Part shown: positions 1 to 6,910 of the stretch, piece after piece | Numbering within the stretch: position 1 is the first letter of the stretch | How the letters are laid out: each line of letters starts with the position of its first letter | Origin: Pseudomonadota bacterium | GTDB lineage: Bacteria > Pseudomonadota > Gammaproteobacteria > Pseudomonadales > Cellvibrionaceae | Reading direction: 5' to 3' | Length of the DNA stretch: 8,175 nucleotides | Assembly: GCA_023416875.1 (NCBI GenBank) | Contig: JAEZGT010000233.1 | Location: 1-8,175, forward strand | The notes under the pieces: generated by a model | What the model was told of the DNA's origin: nothing | Databases searched by the model: none | Seen by the model: only the letters and a program-made list of their open reading frames with translations | Position numbers and translations under genes: made by a program

Positions 1-83
1 CTGAACACAAAGCGATCATCCGCCGGGACGGATTGTTCGGCGAGGTATTGCGTCTTCACCACGATGTCGATGGGGTGGTTCAT
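1..83 (-). CDS. apaG: ApaG (CorD) N-terminal fragment, cut by window edge
   Basis: Only the first 27 codons lie in the window, starting at the ATG complementary to 81-83 and beginning MNHPIDIVVKTQYLAEQ. The pattern of a short N-terminus, a beta-strand (IDIVVKTQYL), then EQS-PADDRFVF matches the start of ApaG, a small (about 125 aa) single-domain beta-sandwich protein of the DUF525/ApaG family. Its biochemical role is poorly defined; the family is linked to divalent-cation phenotypes (CorD). Its ATG overlaps the rsmA stop as ATGA, and a GGAG at 94-97 lies 10 nt upstream of the start, slightly far for an ideal ribosome-binding site, so translation probably depends partly on coupling to rsmA. 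The position directly after rsmA is the conserved proteobacterial order and supports the call as much as the short sequence does. Confidence 0.85.
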   Translation of the reverse strand, partial: MNHPIDIVVKTQYLAEQSVPADDRFVF

Positions 84-895
84 AGGGCAGTGGCTCCGCT
101 GGAGCGCAAGGATTGTAAATGGTTTGCCAAAGTGACGTAATCCCGCACGCTGAGGTTTTCCGGACGCTGCTGCGGGTCTATGTTCACCTGTTCCCAGAAA
201 TCACCCTCCGGCAGACACTGCTTTAGAGCATTGCGCAGGGTTTTGCGACGCTGCTGAAAGGCGGTCTTCACCAGGGTGTCGAGCAATTTGGTGTCCTCGG
301 CGGTATAGGGCAGGGCTGTGTGGGGAGTGAGCCGCACTATGGCGGAATCCACCTTCGGCGCCGGGCGGAAGCAACCCGGCCCCACTTCAAAGAGAAACTC
401 CACGCTGCAGTAGTACTGGCACATGATGCTGAGGCGCCCATAGTCCTTGCCGCCGGGCTCCGCGGCGAGGCGCTCCACCACTTCCTTCTGCAACATAAAG
501 TGCATATCGCGGATCAGCCCGCGATAGCTCAGCAAATGAAACAGCAGCGGGGTGGAAATGTTGTAGGGCAGGTTGCCCACCACCCGCAGCCCCGCGCCGG
601 CCGGGGCGAGCTGGCCGAAATCGAATTTGAGCGCATCGGCTTCGTGAATGGTGAGGCCTGGATAGGCCGAGAACTTGTCCCGCAGCAGCGGGATCAGATC
701 GCGATCCAGCTCCACCACCTGCAGGTTCGGGCAGGAGCGCAGCAGCTCGCCGGTAATGGCCCCCTGGCCGGGGCCGATTTCCACCAGATAATCGCCGTTG
801 CGGGGACTGATGGCGCGCACGATGCGCTGAATGATGTTGGCGTCGACCAAAAAGTTCTGGCCGAAGCGTTTGCGGGCCTGATGTTCGTATGACAT
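80..895 (-). CDS. rsmA: 16S rRNA (adenine1518-N6/adenine1519-N6)-dimethyltransferase RsmA/KsgA
   Basis: RsmA uses S-adenosylmethionine to dimethylate two adjacent adenines in the helix 45 loop of 16S rRNA, a late step and checkpoint in 30S subunit assembly in the cytoplasm. The 271-aa product has the full family layout: the N-terminal RKRFGQNFL signature (residues 8-16), SAM-binding motif I EIGPGQGAIT (39-48), the acidic ELDRDL ribose contact (62-67), the catalytic motif IV NLPYNIS (108-114), the MLQKEVVERL segment (134-143) and the C-terminal rRNA-binding QRRKTLRNAL (215-224). Length is normal (E. coli 273 aa). The ATG start puts RKRFGQNFL at the usual distance from the N-terminus. It begins 9 bp after pdxA; the only Shine-Dalgarno-like sequence is TAGG, made partly from the pdxA stop. 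Its own TGA overlaps the apaG ATG by 4 bp. Resistance to kasugamycin on loss of this gene is known for the family. Confidence 0.98.
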   Translation of the reverse strand: MSYEHQARKRFGQNFLVDANIIQRIVRAISPRNGDYLVEIGPGQGAITGELLRSCPNLQVVELDRDLIPLLRDKFSAYPGLTIHEADALKFDFGQLAPAGAGLRVVGNLPYNISTPLLFHLLSYRGLIRDMHFMLQKEVVERLAAEPGGKDYGRLSIMCQYYCSVEFLFEVGPGCFRPAPKVDSAIVRLTPHTALPYTAEDTKLLDTLVKTAFQQRRKTLRNALKQCLPEGDFWEQVNIDPQQRPENLSVRDYVTLANHLQSLRSSGATAL

Positions 896-904
896 TGAAA
901 AAAC

Positions 905-1900
905 CTAGCGGCGGCTGCCGACCATTTGCCGGGCGGTGGCGAGTGCGGTTTGTAAACTGCCGAGATCGGCGCGACCGGTGCCCGCCAAGTCGAGCGCTGT
1001 GCCGTGGTCCACCGAGGTGCGGATAAAGGGCAGGCCGAGGGTGATATTCACTGCCGCGCCAAAGCCTTTGTACTTCAACACGGGCAGGCCCTGGTCGTGA
1101 TACATCGCCAGCACCGCGTCGGCATGATCCAGATGGCGCGGTGTGAACAGTGTGTCGGCAGGCAGCGCGTCGCTCAGGTGCCAGCCGTGGTCCTGGCGCA
1201 GTTGGTTGATCACCGGATTGATTACTTCCAGCTCCTCCCGGCCCAAATGGCCGCCTTCGCCGGCGTGGGGGTTGAGACCGCAGATCAGAATACGCGGCTC
1301 CGCGATGCCGAACTGGCTTACCAAATCGTTGTGCAGAATTTCAATGGTGCGGCGCAGGCTCGCTGGCGTAATGGCGTCGGCGACATCGCGCAGGGGCAGA
1401 TGGGTAGTGGCCAGAGCCACCCGCAGACCTTCACAGGCCAACATCATCACCACCTGATCGCAGCCGCTGCGCTCGGCAAAAAATTCGGTATGGCCGGAAA
1501 AGGCGACGCCAGCGTCGTTGATCACCCCTTTATGCACAGGGCCGGTAACCAGCGCGTCGCAGGTTTTGTCCAGGCACAGATCGGCCGCTTTGGCCAAGGT
1601 CTCGAGCACGTAAGCAGCATTGTGGCTGTCGAGCCGCCCGGGCGCGGCGGGATGGCGCAGTGCCACTGGCGCGACACTTAATCGACCGCTGCCAGATGGC
1701 TGTGGCAGATCCTCGTTAAACACGCTGATCTGCAAAGGCTGTTGAAGCTGCCGGGCGATCTGCCGTAGCAACTCTGGGTCGGCCACGGCGACCAGTTCCA
1801 GCTCGCCGAGCGGCTGTTGAGCCAGACGCACCACCAGCTCCGGTCCTATACCGGCCGGTTCACCTGGGGTCAGTGCAATTCGGGGAGGAGCGCCGCTCAT
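905..1900 (-). CDS. pdxA: 4-hydroxythreonine-4-phosphate dehydrogenase PdxA
   Basis: PdxA oxidises 4-phosphohydroxy-L-threonine with NAD(P)+; the product decarboxylates and is condensed with deoxyxylulose 5-phosphate by PdxJ in the DXP-dependent pyridoxal-phosphate pathway. The 331-aa length matches E. coli PdxA (329 aa). Visible motifs are TPGEPAGIGPEL (11-22), the DALVTGPVHK substrate loop (115-124), SGHTEF (135-140) with the substrate-contacting His-Thr, and the three metal-ligand histidines: H167 (ATTHLPL), H212 (GLNPHAGE) and H268 (MYHDQGLPVLK). The segment 289-307 with TSVDHGTALDLAGTG is also typical. The ATG overlaps the surA stop as ATGA, and no Shine-Dalgarno sequence is visible before it (the 12 bases upstream are CAACCCGCGTC-like), so reinitiation after surA is the likely mode of translation. 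The motif set separates it from PdxA2/DUF-type paralogues only in part; genomic context with surA and rsmA makes true PdxA the strong choice. Confidence 0.98.
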   Translation of the reverse strand: MSGAPPRIALTPGEPAGIGPELVVRLAQQPLGELELVAVADPELLRQIARQLQQPLQISVFNEDLPQPSGSGRLSVAPVALRHPAAPGRLDSHNAAYVLETLAKAADLCLDKTCDALVTGPVHKGVINDAGVAFSGHTEFFAERSGCDQVVMMLACEGLRVALATTHLPLRDVADAITPASLRRTIEILHNDLVSQFGIAEPRILICGLNPHAGEGGHLGREELEVINPVINQLRQDHGWHLSDALPADTLFTPRHLDHADAVLAMYHDQGLPVLKYKGFGAAVNITLGLPFIRTSVDHGTALDLAGTGRADLGSLQTALATARQMVGSRR

Positions 1901-3201
1901 GACGCGGGTTGAGTGTCGAGCTTGATGTCGACATAGGCCTCATCGCGCATTTCCCGCAGCCAGATCTGCAGTTCGTCTTCAAAGCGGCGGCTGGTGAGGA
2001 TCCGCGCGGCCTTATCGCGCAGCACGTCGTCGGTGATGTCCTCTTGGCGGCGCTCCTGCACCTGCAGAATGTGCCAGCCGAACTGGCTGCGGAAGGGCTC
2101 GCTGATCTCGCCTTCTTTCATCTTGGTCATGACAGCTTCAAATTCGGCGACGAACATGCCCGGCCGGCTCCAGCCGAGATCGCCACCGGCGAGCATCGAG
2201 CCGATGTCCTCGGAGTGCTCTTTGGCAAGGGCGCCAAAATCTTCACCGTTGATCACGCGCTGACGCAGTTTTTCCAGCTTGGCCTTGGCTTCCTCGTCGC
2301 TCAGGATCGCCGAAGGTTTCACCAGAATGTGGCGCACTTTGGACTGCAGTTCGGTCTGCTGCTCGCCGCCGCGCTTGTCGTAAACGGTCAGAATGTGAAA
2401 GCCGGCCGGGCTGCGCGCGGGCTCGGACACTTGGCCTTTTTCAAGTTCCGGCAATAGGTCGACGAACAGACTGGGCAAGTCACTGGTTTTGCGCCAGCCC
2501 AAATCGCCACCGTTTAACGCAGTAGGCCCATCGGATTCGGCGATGGCCACTTCAGCAAACGTACGTCCGGCGCGGATTTTTTTCACCATTTCCTCGGCTT
2601 TCTGGCGGGCGGCTTCCACTTCTTCCGCGCTGGCGGATTGGGACAGACTCACCAAAATATGACCGAGGTGATATTCCGGGGAGATCCAGAACTTGGCGTC
2701 GGCGGACTTGAGGAAATTGTCGATTTCCAGCGGCGAAATGTAGATGCGCTGCTGCACCATGCCCTGCTGGATCTGCTGGATGGTAATGTCCCGGCGCAGG
2801 CGCTCGCGCAATATGTCCATGGTCATGCCGTCGTGTTCGAGCTGCGCGGCAAACTGGGCCGGAGTGAGCTGATTGGCCCGGCGGATCTGCTCGATGGACT
2901 GGTTGACCTGCTCATCGCTGACCCGGTAACCCACCCGCTGCGCAGTTTGGAGCTGCAGATGCTCGCTGATCAGATGATCCATTACCTGCTTGCGCAGCAC
3001 GTCCATCGCCGGCAGTGCGTGGTTGTTGGCGCGGGCGTTCTGCACCACCTGGGACAGGCGCTCATCCAACTCGGACTGCATGATCACGGTTTTGTCGACC
3101 ACGGCGATCACCTTGTCCAGCGGCTTGGGGTTGGCGTGGCCAGGGGTAGCGGCAAAAGCGAGGCTGGCGGCAAGAAACAGGGTCGATAGTGCGTTTTTCA
3201 T
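1897..3201 (-). CDS. surA: Periplasmic chaperone/peptidyl-prolyl isomerase SurA
   Basis: SurA escorts unfolded outer-membrane beta-barrel proteins across the periplasm to the BAM complex; LptD, encoded just upstream, is among its best-known clients. The 434-aa product has a Sec signal peptide (MKNALSTLFLAASLAFAATPGHA, probable cleavage near A23), an N-terminal chaperone domain (about 25-172, starting LDKVIAVVDKTVIMQSELDERL), and two parvulin-type PPIase domains: about 176-275 (HLGHILVSL through GFHILTVYDKR) and about 287-385 (VRHILVKPS through GWHILQVQERR). Each PPIase carries the GGDLGW motif (231-236 and 339-344). A final helix at 390-420 completes the chaperone core. Length matches E. coli SurA (428 aa). 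The start ATG lies 26 bp after the lptD stop; the spacer has no good Shine-Dalgarno sequence. The stop overlaps pdxA by 4 bp. In E. coli this operon is known to respond to sigma-E, but I could not find a sigma-E box here. Confidence 0.98.
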   Translation of the reverse strand: MKNALSTLFLAASLAFAATPGHANPKPLDKVIAVVDKTVIMQSELDERLSQVVQNARANNHALPAMDVLRKQVMDHLISEHLQLQTAQRVGYRVSDEQVNQSIEQIRRANQLTPAQFAAQLEHDGMTMDILRERLRRDITIQQIQQGMVQQRIYISPLEIDNFLKSADAKFWISPEYHLGHILVSLSQSASAEEVEAARQKAEEMVKKIRAGRTFAEVAIAESDGPTALNGGDLGWRKTSDLPSLFVDLLPELEKGQVSEPARSPAGFHILTVYDKRGGEQQTELQSKVRHILVKPSAILSDEEAKAKLEKLRQRVINGEDFGALAKEHSEDIGSMLAGGDLGWSRPGMFVAEFEAVMTKMKEGEISEPFRSQFGWHILQVQERRQEDITDDVLRDKAARILTSRRFEDELQIWLREMRDEAYVDIKLDTQPAS

Positions 3202-3227
3202 AAATGCGGAGTTCTGCTTGAGCGGCT

Positions 3228-5657
3228 TCAGTCGCGGAAGCCGGGAATGGTTTCAGTCAAAAGTTTTTGTACACGGTTGCCGGAACTGGCCAGGCCTTTG
3301 AGGTCAATTTCCAGAAAGATGCCGTCGTCATAAAAGCGCCGGTCATCATTGTCCAATGCGATGGCCAATTTGCTATCCAGCCAGCGCCGCGCGAGCACGC
3401 GCAGACGGTAGCAACAATCGTCGTATTCGAAGCCGATGAACGCGTCGAGTTCCCGCTTCTGATCCAGGTCGTAGAACAACCGGCCGACCACCTGCCACTG
3501 CTCGCCAAAAGGTAGAGCAAAGGCCGTATCCAGCTGGTCCACCGCCAGGTTGGAGCGCTCGATTTCATCCTCCCGCACATAACGGTAATCCACGCGCAGG
3601 CGCCGGCGTGATTCGTCGCTGTACTCCAGCCCCGTGGTGGCGCGCATGAGCTGATTGCTCTCGGGGTTATAGAGAAAGTCACTGCGCAGCTTCACTGAGT
3701 CGGATACCCGCGCCGATATCTGCGTCGCCAGATCGGATTCTTCGATGGTCTGGGCGCGGTCATTGTGGGTGAGGGAGACTTCCCGGTCGCGGAAATAAAT
3801 CACTTGTCCCACGCTGAAAGACGCGAGGGTGGTACTGAGATCATTGCTCAACCAGCGCGAGGTGATGCCAACGGCTAAGTGGTCCGCATCCCCCAGGCGA
3901 TCGCCGCCGGCGAAGCGGCGGTCGCGAAACAGCTGATCGTAGCTGAAGGTCAGTAGGGTGGTGTCAAAATTCACGTCCTGAGAGGTATCGATATCCCCTG
4001 GCGTAACCGAGTAGAGGTCGCTGTGGTCCGTGTGGTCCCGATATAAATAGAAGAGCCTCGGCTCCAGGGTCTGCCGGCCGCCTTCGCGTTCAAATACCAA
4101 GCCGGTGTCGAGACTGAAGTAGGGCGCGCTCAAGGTGGGATCGGGATCAGCGGTCGGTAGGAGCTGCTCTCGGTCCAGGTCATACATGATGGACTGGAAA
4201 CCCAGGGTCGGGCGCACAAACCCCCACAGCCATTGCTGGTTCCAGTCCAAGGAGTAGTCGGTAAAAGCCCGCTGACCGGTGATAAAAGAGCTGTCCTGGT
4301 TGGTGAACTTCACCCATTCATTATTCAGTCTTAAGCCGACACTGCCCCAGTAATAGCGCCCGTTCGCCTGGATGCGCGGCAATTGCCGGTAGGCGGGGGG
4401 AACGTCCAGGAGCAGGTTTTGGAAGGACTGCAGGCGGGCGCTGATGTTCCAGTTGTCCAGGTGGTAGCCGACGGTGGCGATCTGGTTCAAAAAGGTGTTG
4501 TTGGCGGTGGTGAAGCTCTCCGGCTGCAGGTCGCGAAAATAATCGACGTCGCTGACCTTGGCGTAATCCACCTCAGTGTACAAACGGGTGTTGCGACCGC
4601 CCTGGTGGGCCATATTGATCAGCCAGCGGTTTTCACCTTTATACGGACGCAGCAGATCTTCACTCTCGCCCTCGGCAATCAGCCGATCAACGTCCGGGTC
4701 GCCGCCGCCTTTATCGTTGTAAAGGCCGGCAAAATTAAGGGTATTCATGGAATAGCGGTTGAGATAGCGCCATTCGGTTTCCAGCATCGCCCCGTGGCCT
4801 TCGGCGAAACGCGGCGCCAGGGTGGCGTCCATATTGGGCGCTATGTTCCAGTACCAGGGAATCGTGATGTCGATACCGCCTTCACTGGTGCTGAGCGATG
4901 GCACCAGTAGGCCGGACTGGCGCTGATCGCCAACGGGAAAAGTGATGTAGGGTGCGTAGAGCACCGGTATACCCGCCAGCTCCACCACCACACCCCGACC
5001 GCTGCCCTGTTGGGTATTAGGGTTGACGGTGAGGCGCTTGCCTTTGATCAACCAGGATTCCCGCCCGGGCTCACAACTGGTGATTTTGCCACCGCTGAGG
5101 ACCACAACGCCGTCGGGGCGGTGCTCGATTCTTTTCGCACTGCCGCGCATATGCTGTTCATGGAGGAGGAATTCACCTCCGCTGAAATGGGCGCCCTGGC
5201 CGGCCATATCCACTTCGGCGCCTTCGCCACGCACCAACATTCCCGGCTGGCGAATTTCCACGCCACCGCCCAGGCTCGCCTGGTCTGTGGTTTTGTCATA
5301 GGACATGGATTGCGCCTGGATCAGGCGGCTGCCCTGGCGAATCGTTACATCGCCGGACAACAGGATCTTATCCGCAGCCATTTGGGTATTGTCGGCTTCC
5401 AGGTGGATGTCCGCATACGCCGGATCGCCGTCGTTATTGCCGGCCATGGGATCCACATATAAACCGCGGCAAGCGTAAGAGCGCTGCTCCTGTTGCTCGG
5501 GGGAGAGATCCTGCGCCGGCACCCAGTCGTAGCGCGCTTGTTCCGCAGTGGCATCCGCCCAGCCGTTGGCGCTTCCCGCAAGCACACCCAGCAAGCCCAA
5601 AGCGGAACCCAACCGACTGGCCAGCAAGGATTTTTTAGACGGGAGTCTGATTGCCAA
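3228..5657 (-). CDS. lptD: LPS-assembly outer-membrane protein LptD (Imp/OstA)
   Basis: LptD is the outer-membrane barrel that, plugged by the lipoprotein LptE, inserts lipopolysaccharide into the outer leaflet as the last step of the Lpt bridge. The 809-aa product is close to E. coli (784 aa) and shorter than Pseudomonas LptD (about 920 aa). It has a signal peptide (MAIRLPSKKSLLASRLGSAL, hydrophobic to about G32, cleavage probably after A34), an OstA/LptA-like beta-jellyroll (about 84-220: YADIHLEADN, GDVTIRQGSRLIQAQ, GGVEIRQPGM) and a barrel domain (about 260-800) rich in alternating aromatic strands. All four structural cysteines are present and are the only ones: C63, C195 and the adjacent C748-C749, matching E. 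coli C31, C173, C724, C725, so the C1-C3 and C2-C4 disulfides can form. The start is a TTG (complement of 5655-5657): no in-frame ATG or GTG gives an intact signal peptide, and only a weak GGA lies 7 nt upstream. First gene of the operon with surA. Confidence 0.97.
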   Translation of the reverse strand: MAIRLPSKKSLLASRLGSALGLLGVLAGSANGWADATAEQARYDWVPAQDLSPEQQEQRSYACRGLYVDPMAGNNDGDPAYADIHLEADNTQMAADKILLSGDVTIRQGSRLIQAQSMSYDKTTDQASLGGGVEIRQPGMLVRGEGAEVDMAGQGAHFSGGEFLLHEQHMRGSAKRIEHRPDGVVVLSGGKITSCEPGRESWLIKGKRLTVNPNTQQGSGRGVVVELAGIPVLYAPYITFPVGDQRQSGLLVPSLSTSEGGIDITIPWYWNIAPNMDATLAPRFAEGHGAMLETEWRYLNRYSMNTLNFAGLYNDKGGGDPDVDRLIAEGESEDLLRPYKGENRWLINMAHQGGRNTRLYTEVDYAKVSDVDYFRDLQPESFTTANNTFLNQIATVGYHLDNWNISARLQSFQNLLLDVPPAYRQLPRIQANGRYYWGSVGLRLNNEWVKFTNQDSSFITGQRAFTDYSLDWNQQWLWGFVRPTLGFQSIMYDLDREQLLPTADPDPTLSAPYFSLDTGLVFEREGGRQTLEPRLFYLYRDHTDHSDLYSVTPGDIDTSQDVNFDTTLLTFSYDQLFRDRRFAGGDRLGDADHLAVGITSRWLSNDLSTTLASFSVGQVIYFRDREVSLTHNDRAQTIEESDLATQISARVSDSVKLRSDFLYNPESNQLMRATTGLEYSDESRRRLRVDYRYVREDEIERSNLAVDQLDTAFALPFGEQWQVVGRLFYDLDQKRELDAFIGFEYDDCCYRLRVLARRWLDSKLAIALDNDDRRFYDDGIFLEIDLKGLASSGNRVQKLLTETIPGFRD

Positions 5658-5695
5658 GGTGAGGTCCGGAATCGCGGTTTCGAAGAAAGGAGGCG

Positions 5696-5701
5696 ATTGT
5701 A
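5696..5701 (-). promoter_or_regulatory. Candidate -10 element for the lptD operon
   Basis: On the minus strand this reads TACAAT, 5 of 6 matches to the sigma-70 -10 box, and would start transcription near 5689, leaving a leader of about 32 nt before the lptD TTG. The expected -35 position holds GTAGTA/TAGTAA, which is a poor match, so an activator or another sigma factor would be needed. I looked for a sigma-E-type GGAACTT motif, known upstream of E. coli lptD, and did not see one in the intergenic region. Weak call. Confidence 0.2.
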
Positions 5702-5776
5702 ATGGCGCCGCTGCGGGATTACTACCGCCGCAAAGCCCCGCTGGCGGCAGGCAAAGTCATGCCTGGGCAGGGTTGA
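5702..5776 (+). CDS. Possible 24-aa leader peptide or small protein upstream of amgK
   Basis: A short reading frame, MAPLRDYYRRKAPLAAGKVM followed by PGQG and TGA, starts at an ATG placed exactly 8 nt after a perfect AGGAGG at 5688-5693, the strongest ribosome-binding site seen in the window. It lies in the divergent region, in the same frame as amgK but separated from it by the TGA at 5774-5776 and 72 bp. The peptide is basic in its first half (R5, R9, R10, K11, K18), with no membrane segment, no run of one amino acid that would suggest an attenuator, and no family I recognise. For it to be translated, a plus-strand promoter would have to lie upstream of 5688, inside the lptD 5' end, and I see no clear one there. 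It may therefore be chance; the ribosome-binding site is the only real evidence. Confidence 0.22.
   Translation: MAPLRDYYRRKAPLAAGKVMPGQG
5725..5747. repeat. G+C-rich hairpin in the lptD/amgK divergent region
   Basis: CCGCCGC at 5725-5731 pairs with GC at 5740-5741 and GGCGG at 5743-5747, giving a 7-bp stem with one bulged T (5742) and an 8-nt loop. No T-run follows on either strand, so it is not a typical intrinsic terminator. It sits inside the possible small reading frame and upstream of the candidate lptD -10 box. It could be a protein-binding palindrome or simply a product of the high G+C content. Confidence 0.3.
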
Positions 5777-5786
5777 GTCGCGTCCC

Positions 5787-5813
5787 TTGCTATGCTCCCT
5801 GGCCCTGTATCAT
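5787..5813 (+). promoter_or_regulatory. Candidate sigma-70 promoter for amgK-murU
   Basis: TTGCTA (5787-5792, 4 of 6 to the -35 consensus) and TATCAT (5808-5813, 5 of 6 to the -10 consensus) are separated by 15 bp, shorter than the usual 17. Transcription would start near 5820, giving a leader of about 28 nt before the amgK ATG. If correct, this excludes the upstream in-frame ATG at 5792 as the amgK start and leaves the possible small frame at 5702-5776 outside the amgK transcript. Confidence 0.3.
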
Positions 5814-5848
5814 CCTACGCCCTCGCATTTATCCAGCCGGGGAATCCC

Positions 5849-6910
5849 ATGCCCAACACCAGTGATGAATTGCGCCAGTGGGTGAATGCCCAGTGGCCCC
5901 ACCTCTCACTCAACGATTTTATGCTCCGCTCTGAATTTTCCGGCCCAGGTGCCGCCGCTCCTGAGTGGCAAGCGCTTCCCGGCGACGCCGGTTTCCGCCG
6001 TTATTTCCGCCTCGCTAGTGAACCGCCGCTGTTGGCGGTGCTGTCGCCACCAGCGACCGAGCCCAACGAGGTCTTCCTCAAGTTGACCCGCCACCTGCGC
6101 CACCACGGCGTGTTGACGCCGGCGGTTGCGGCGGTGGATCTCGAGCGCGGCTTTTTTTTGATCGAAGACCTCGGCGAGGAGCTGCTGCTGTCCCAGCTGA
6201 ACGAGGAGAGTGTGGAAGGTTTGTACGCTGAGGCGATGCACTGCCTGCTCCATATGCAGCAGTGCCCCATCGACGGGTTGGAATTGCCGCCTTACGACCG
6301 CGCCCGCCTGCGCCAGGAAATGAACCTGTTTATGGAGTGGTTCGTCCTCCGACTTCTAGGCTATGAAATGGACGCAAGCGAACAGGAGATGCTCAACCGC
6401 TGGTTTACCCAACTGGAGAACTCCGCTCTGGAGCAGCCCACGGTATTTGTGCACCGGGACTATCACTCGCGCAATCTGGTGTACCGCAATGGCGGCCCAC
6501 CTGGGGTGATCGACTTTCAGGACGCGGTGGCGGGACCGATTACCTACGATCTTGTCTCCCTGTTGCGCGACTGCTACATCCGCTGGCCGGAAGCGAGGGT
6601 GAAGCGCTGGGCTCTGTGCTACGCGGATATCGCCATGCAATCCGGCGTTCTGCCGATGGTGAGCGAAGAGCGCTTTTTGCGCTGGTTCGACTGGATGGGG
6701 TTGCAGCGTCACATCAAGGTGCTGGGGATTTTTGCTCGCCTGTCCCTGCGCGACAATAAACACGGCTACCTCAATGATCTGCCCTTGGTCATCCGCTACA
6801 CCCTGGAGGTAGCGCGGCGTTACGAAGAAGGCGAGAAATTTGTCGCCTGGTTCGAAGCGCAGTTGTTGCCGCGCATCGAGCAGCAAGCCTGGTGGAGAGC
6901 TGCAACGTGA
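5849..6910 (+). CDS. amgK: N-acetylmuramate/N-acetylglucosamine 1-kinase AmgK
   Basis: AmgK phosphorylates the anomeric carbon of N-acetylmuramic acid (and GlcNAc) with ATP, the step before MurU in the peptidoglycan-recycling shortcut that bypasses de novo UDP-MurNAc synthesis and lowers fosfomycin sensitivity in Pseudomonas. The 353-aa product has an aminoglycoside-phosphotransferase fold: nucleotide-binding GDAGFRRYFR (45-54), IEDLGEELLL (105-114), the catalytic loop HRDYHSRNL (202-210, with D204 as likely base and N209) and metal-binding DFQDA (222-226). The block MGLQRHIKVLGIFARL (283-298) is characteristic of this kinase group. I chose the ATG at 5849, which has GGGGA 5 nt upstream and yields a length close to Pseudomonas AmgK (about 340 aa); the in-frame ATG at 5792 would add 19 unconserved residues and has no ribosome-binding site. 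The TGA overlaps the murU start codon (GTGA). Pairing with murU, rather than the motifs alone, identifies it as AmgK instead of a generic phosphotransferase. Confidence 0.93.
   Translation: MPNTSDELRQWVNAQWPHLSLNDFMLRSEFSGPGAAAPEWQALPGDAGFRRYFRLASEPPLLAVLSPPATEPNEVFLKLTRHLRHHGVLTPAVAAVDLERGFFLIEDLGEELLLSQLNEESVEGLYAEAMHCLLHMQQCPIDGLELPPYDRARLRQEMNLFMEWFVLRLLGYEMDASEQEMLNRWFTQLENSALEQPTVFVHRDYHSRNLVYRNGGPPGVIDFQDAVAGPITYDLVSLLRDCYIRWPEARVKRWALCYADIAMQSGVLPMVSEERFLRWFDWMGLQRHIKVLGIFARLSLRDNKHGYLNDLPLVIRYTLEVARRYEEGEKFVAWFEAQLLPRIEQQAWWRAAT
6894..6899 (+). promoter_or_regulatory. Ribosome-binding site that fixes the murU start
   Basis: GGAGAG ends 7 nt before the GTG at 6907, an ideal distance. 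It supports GTG 6907 over the in-frame GTG at 6892, which overlaps the site itself, and over the ATG at 6913. It lies within the last codons of amgK. Confidence 0.65.

Noticed and set aside
1004..1681. Long plus-strand open frame (225 codons) opposite pdxA, and similar ones opposite rsmA (320-892), surA (1909-2457, 2638-3189) and lptD (4383-4910, 5010-5462)
   Set aside because: They lie wholly antisense to genes with clear family motifs, their translations are His/Gln/Arg/Ala-rich without recognisable domains, and such frames are expected opposite G+C-rich coding sequence.
5637..5648. Short inverted repeat AGAC-GGGA-GTCT near a T-run at 5632-5637, as a terminator
   Set aside because: The stem is only 4 bp, the T-run is on the wrong side for the plus strand, and the sequence codes for the LptD signal peptide (RLPSKKS).
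5792..5848. N-terminal extension of AmgK from the in-frame ATG at 5792
   Set aside because: No ribosome-binding site precedes it, the candidate promoter starts downstream of it, and the extra 19 residues do not resemble the family N-terminus; ATG 5849 fits better.
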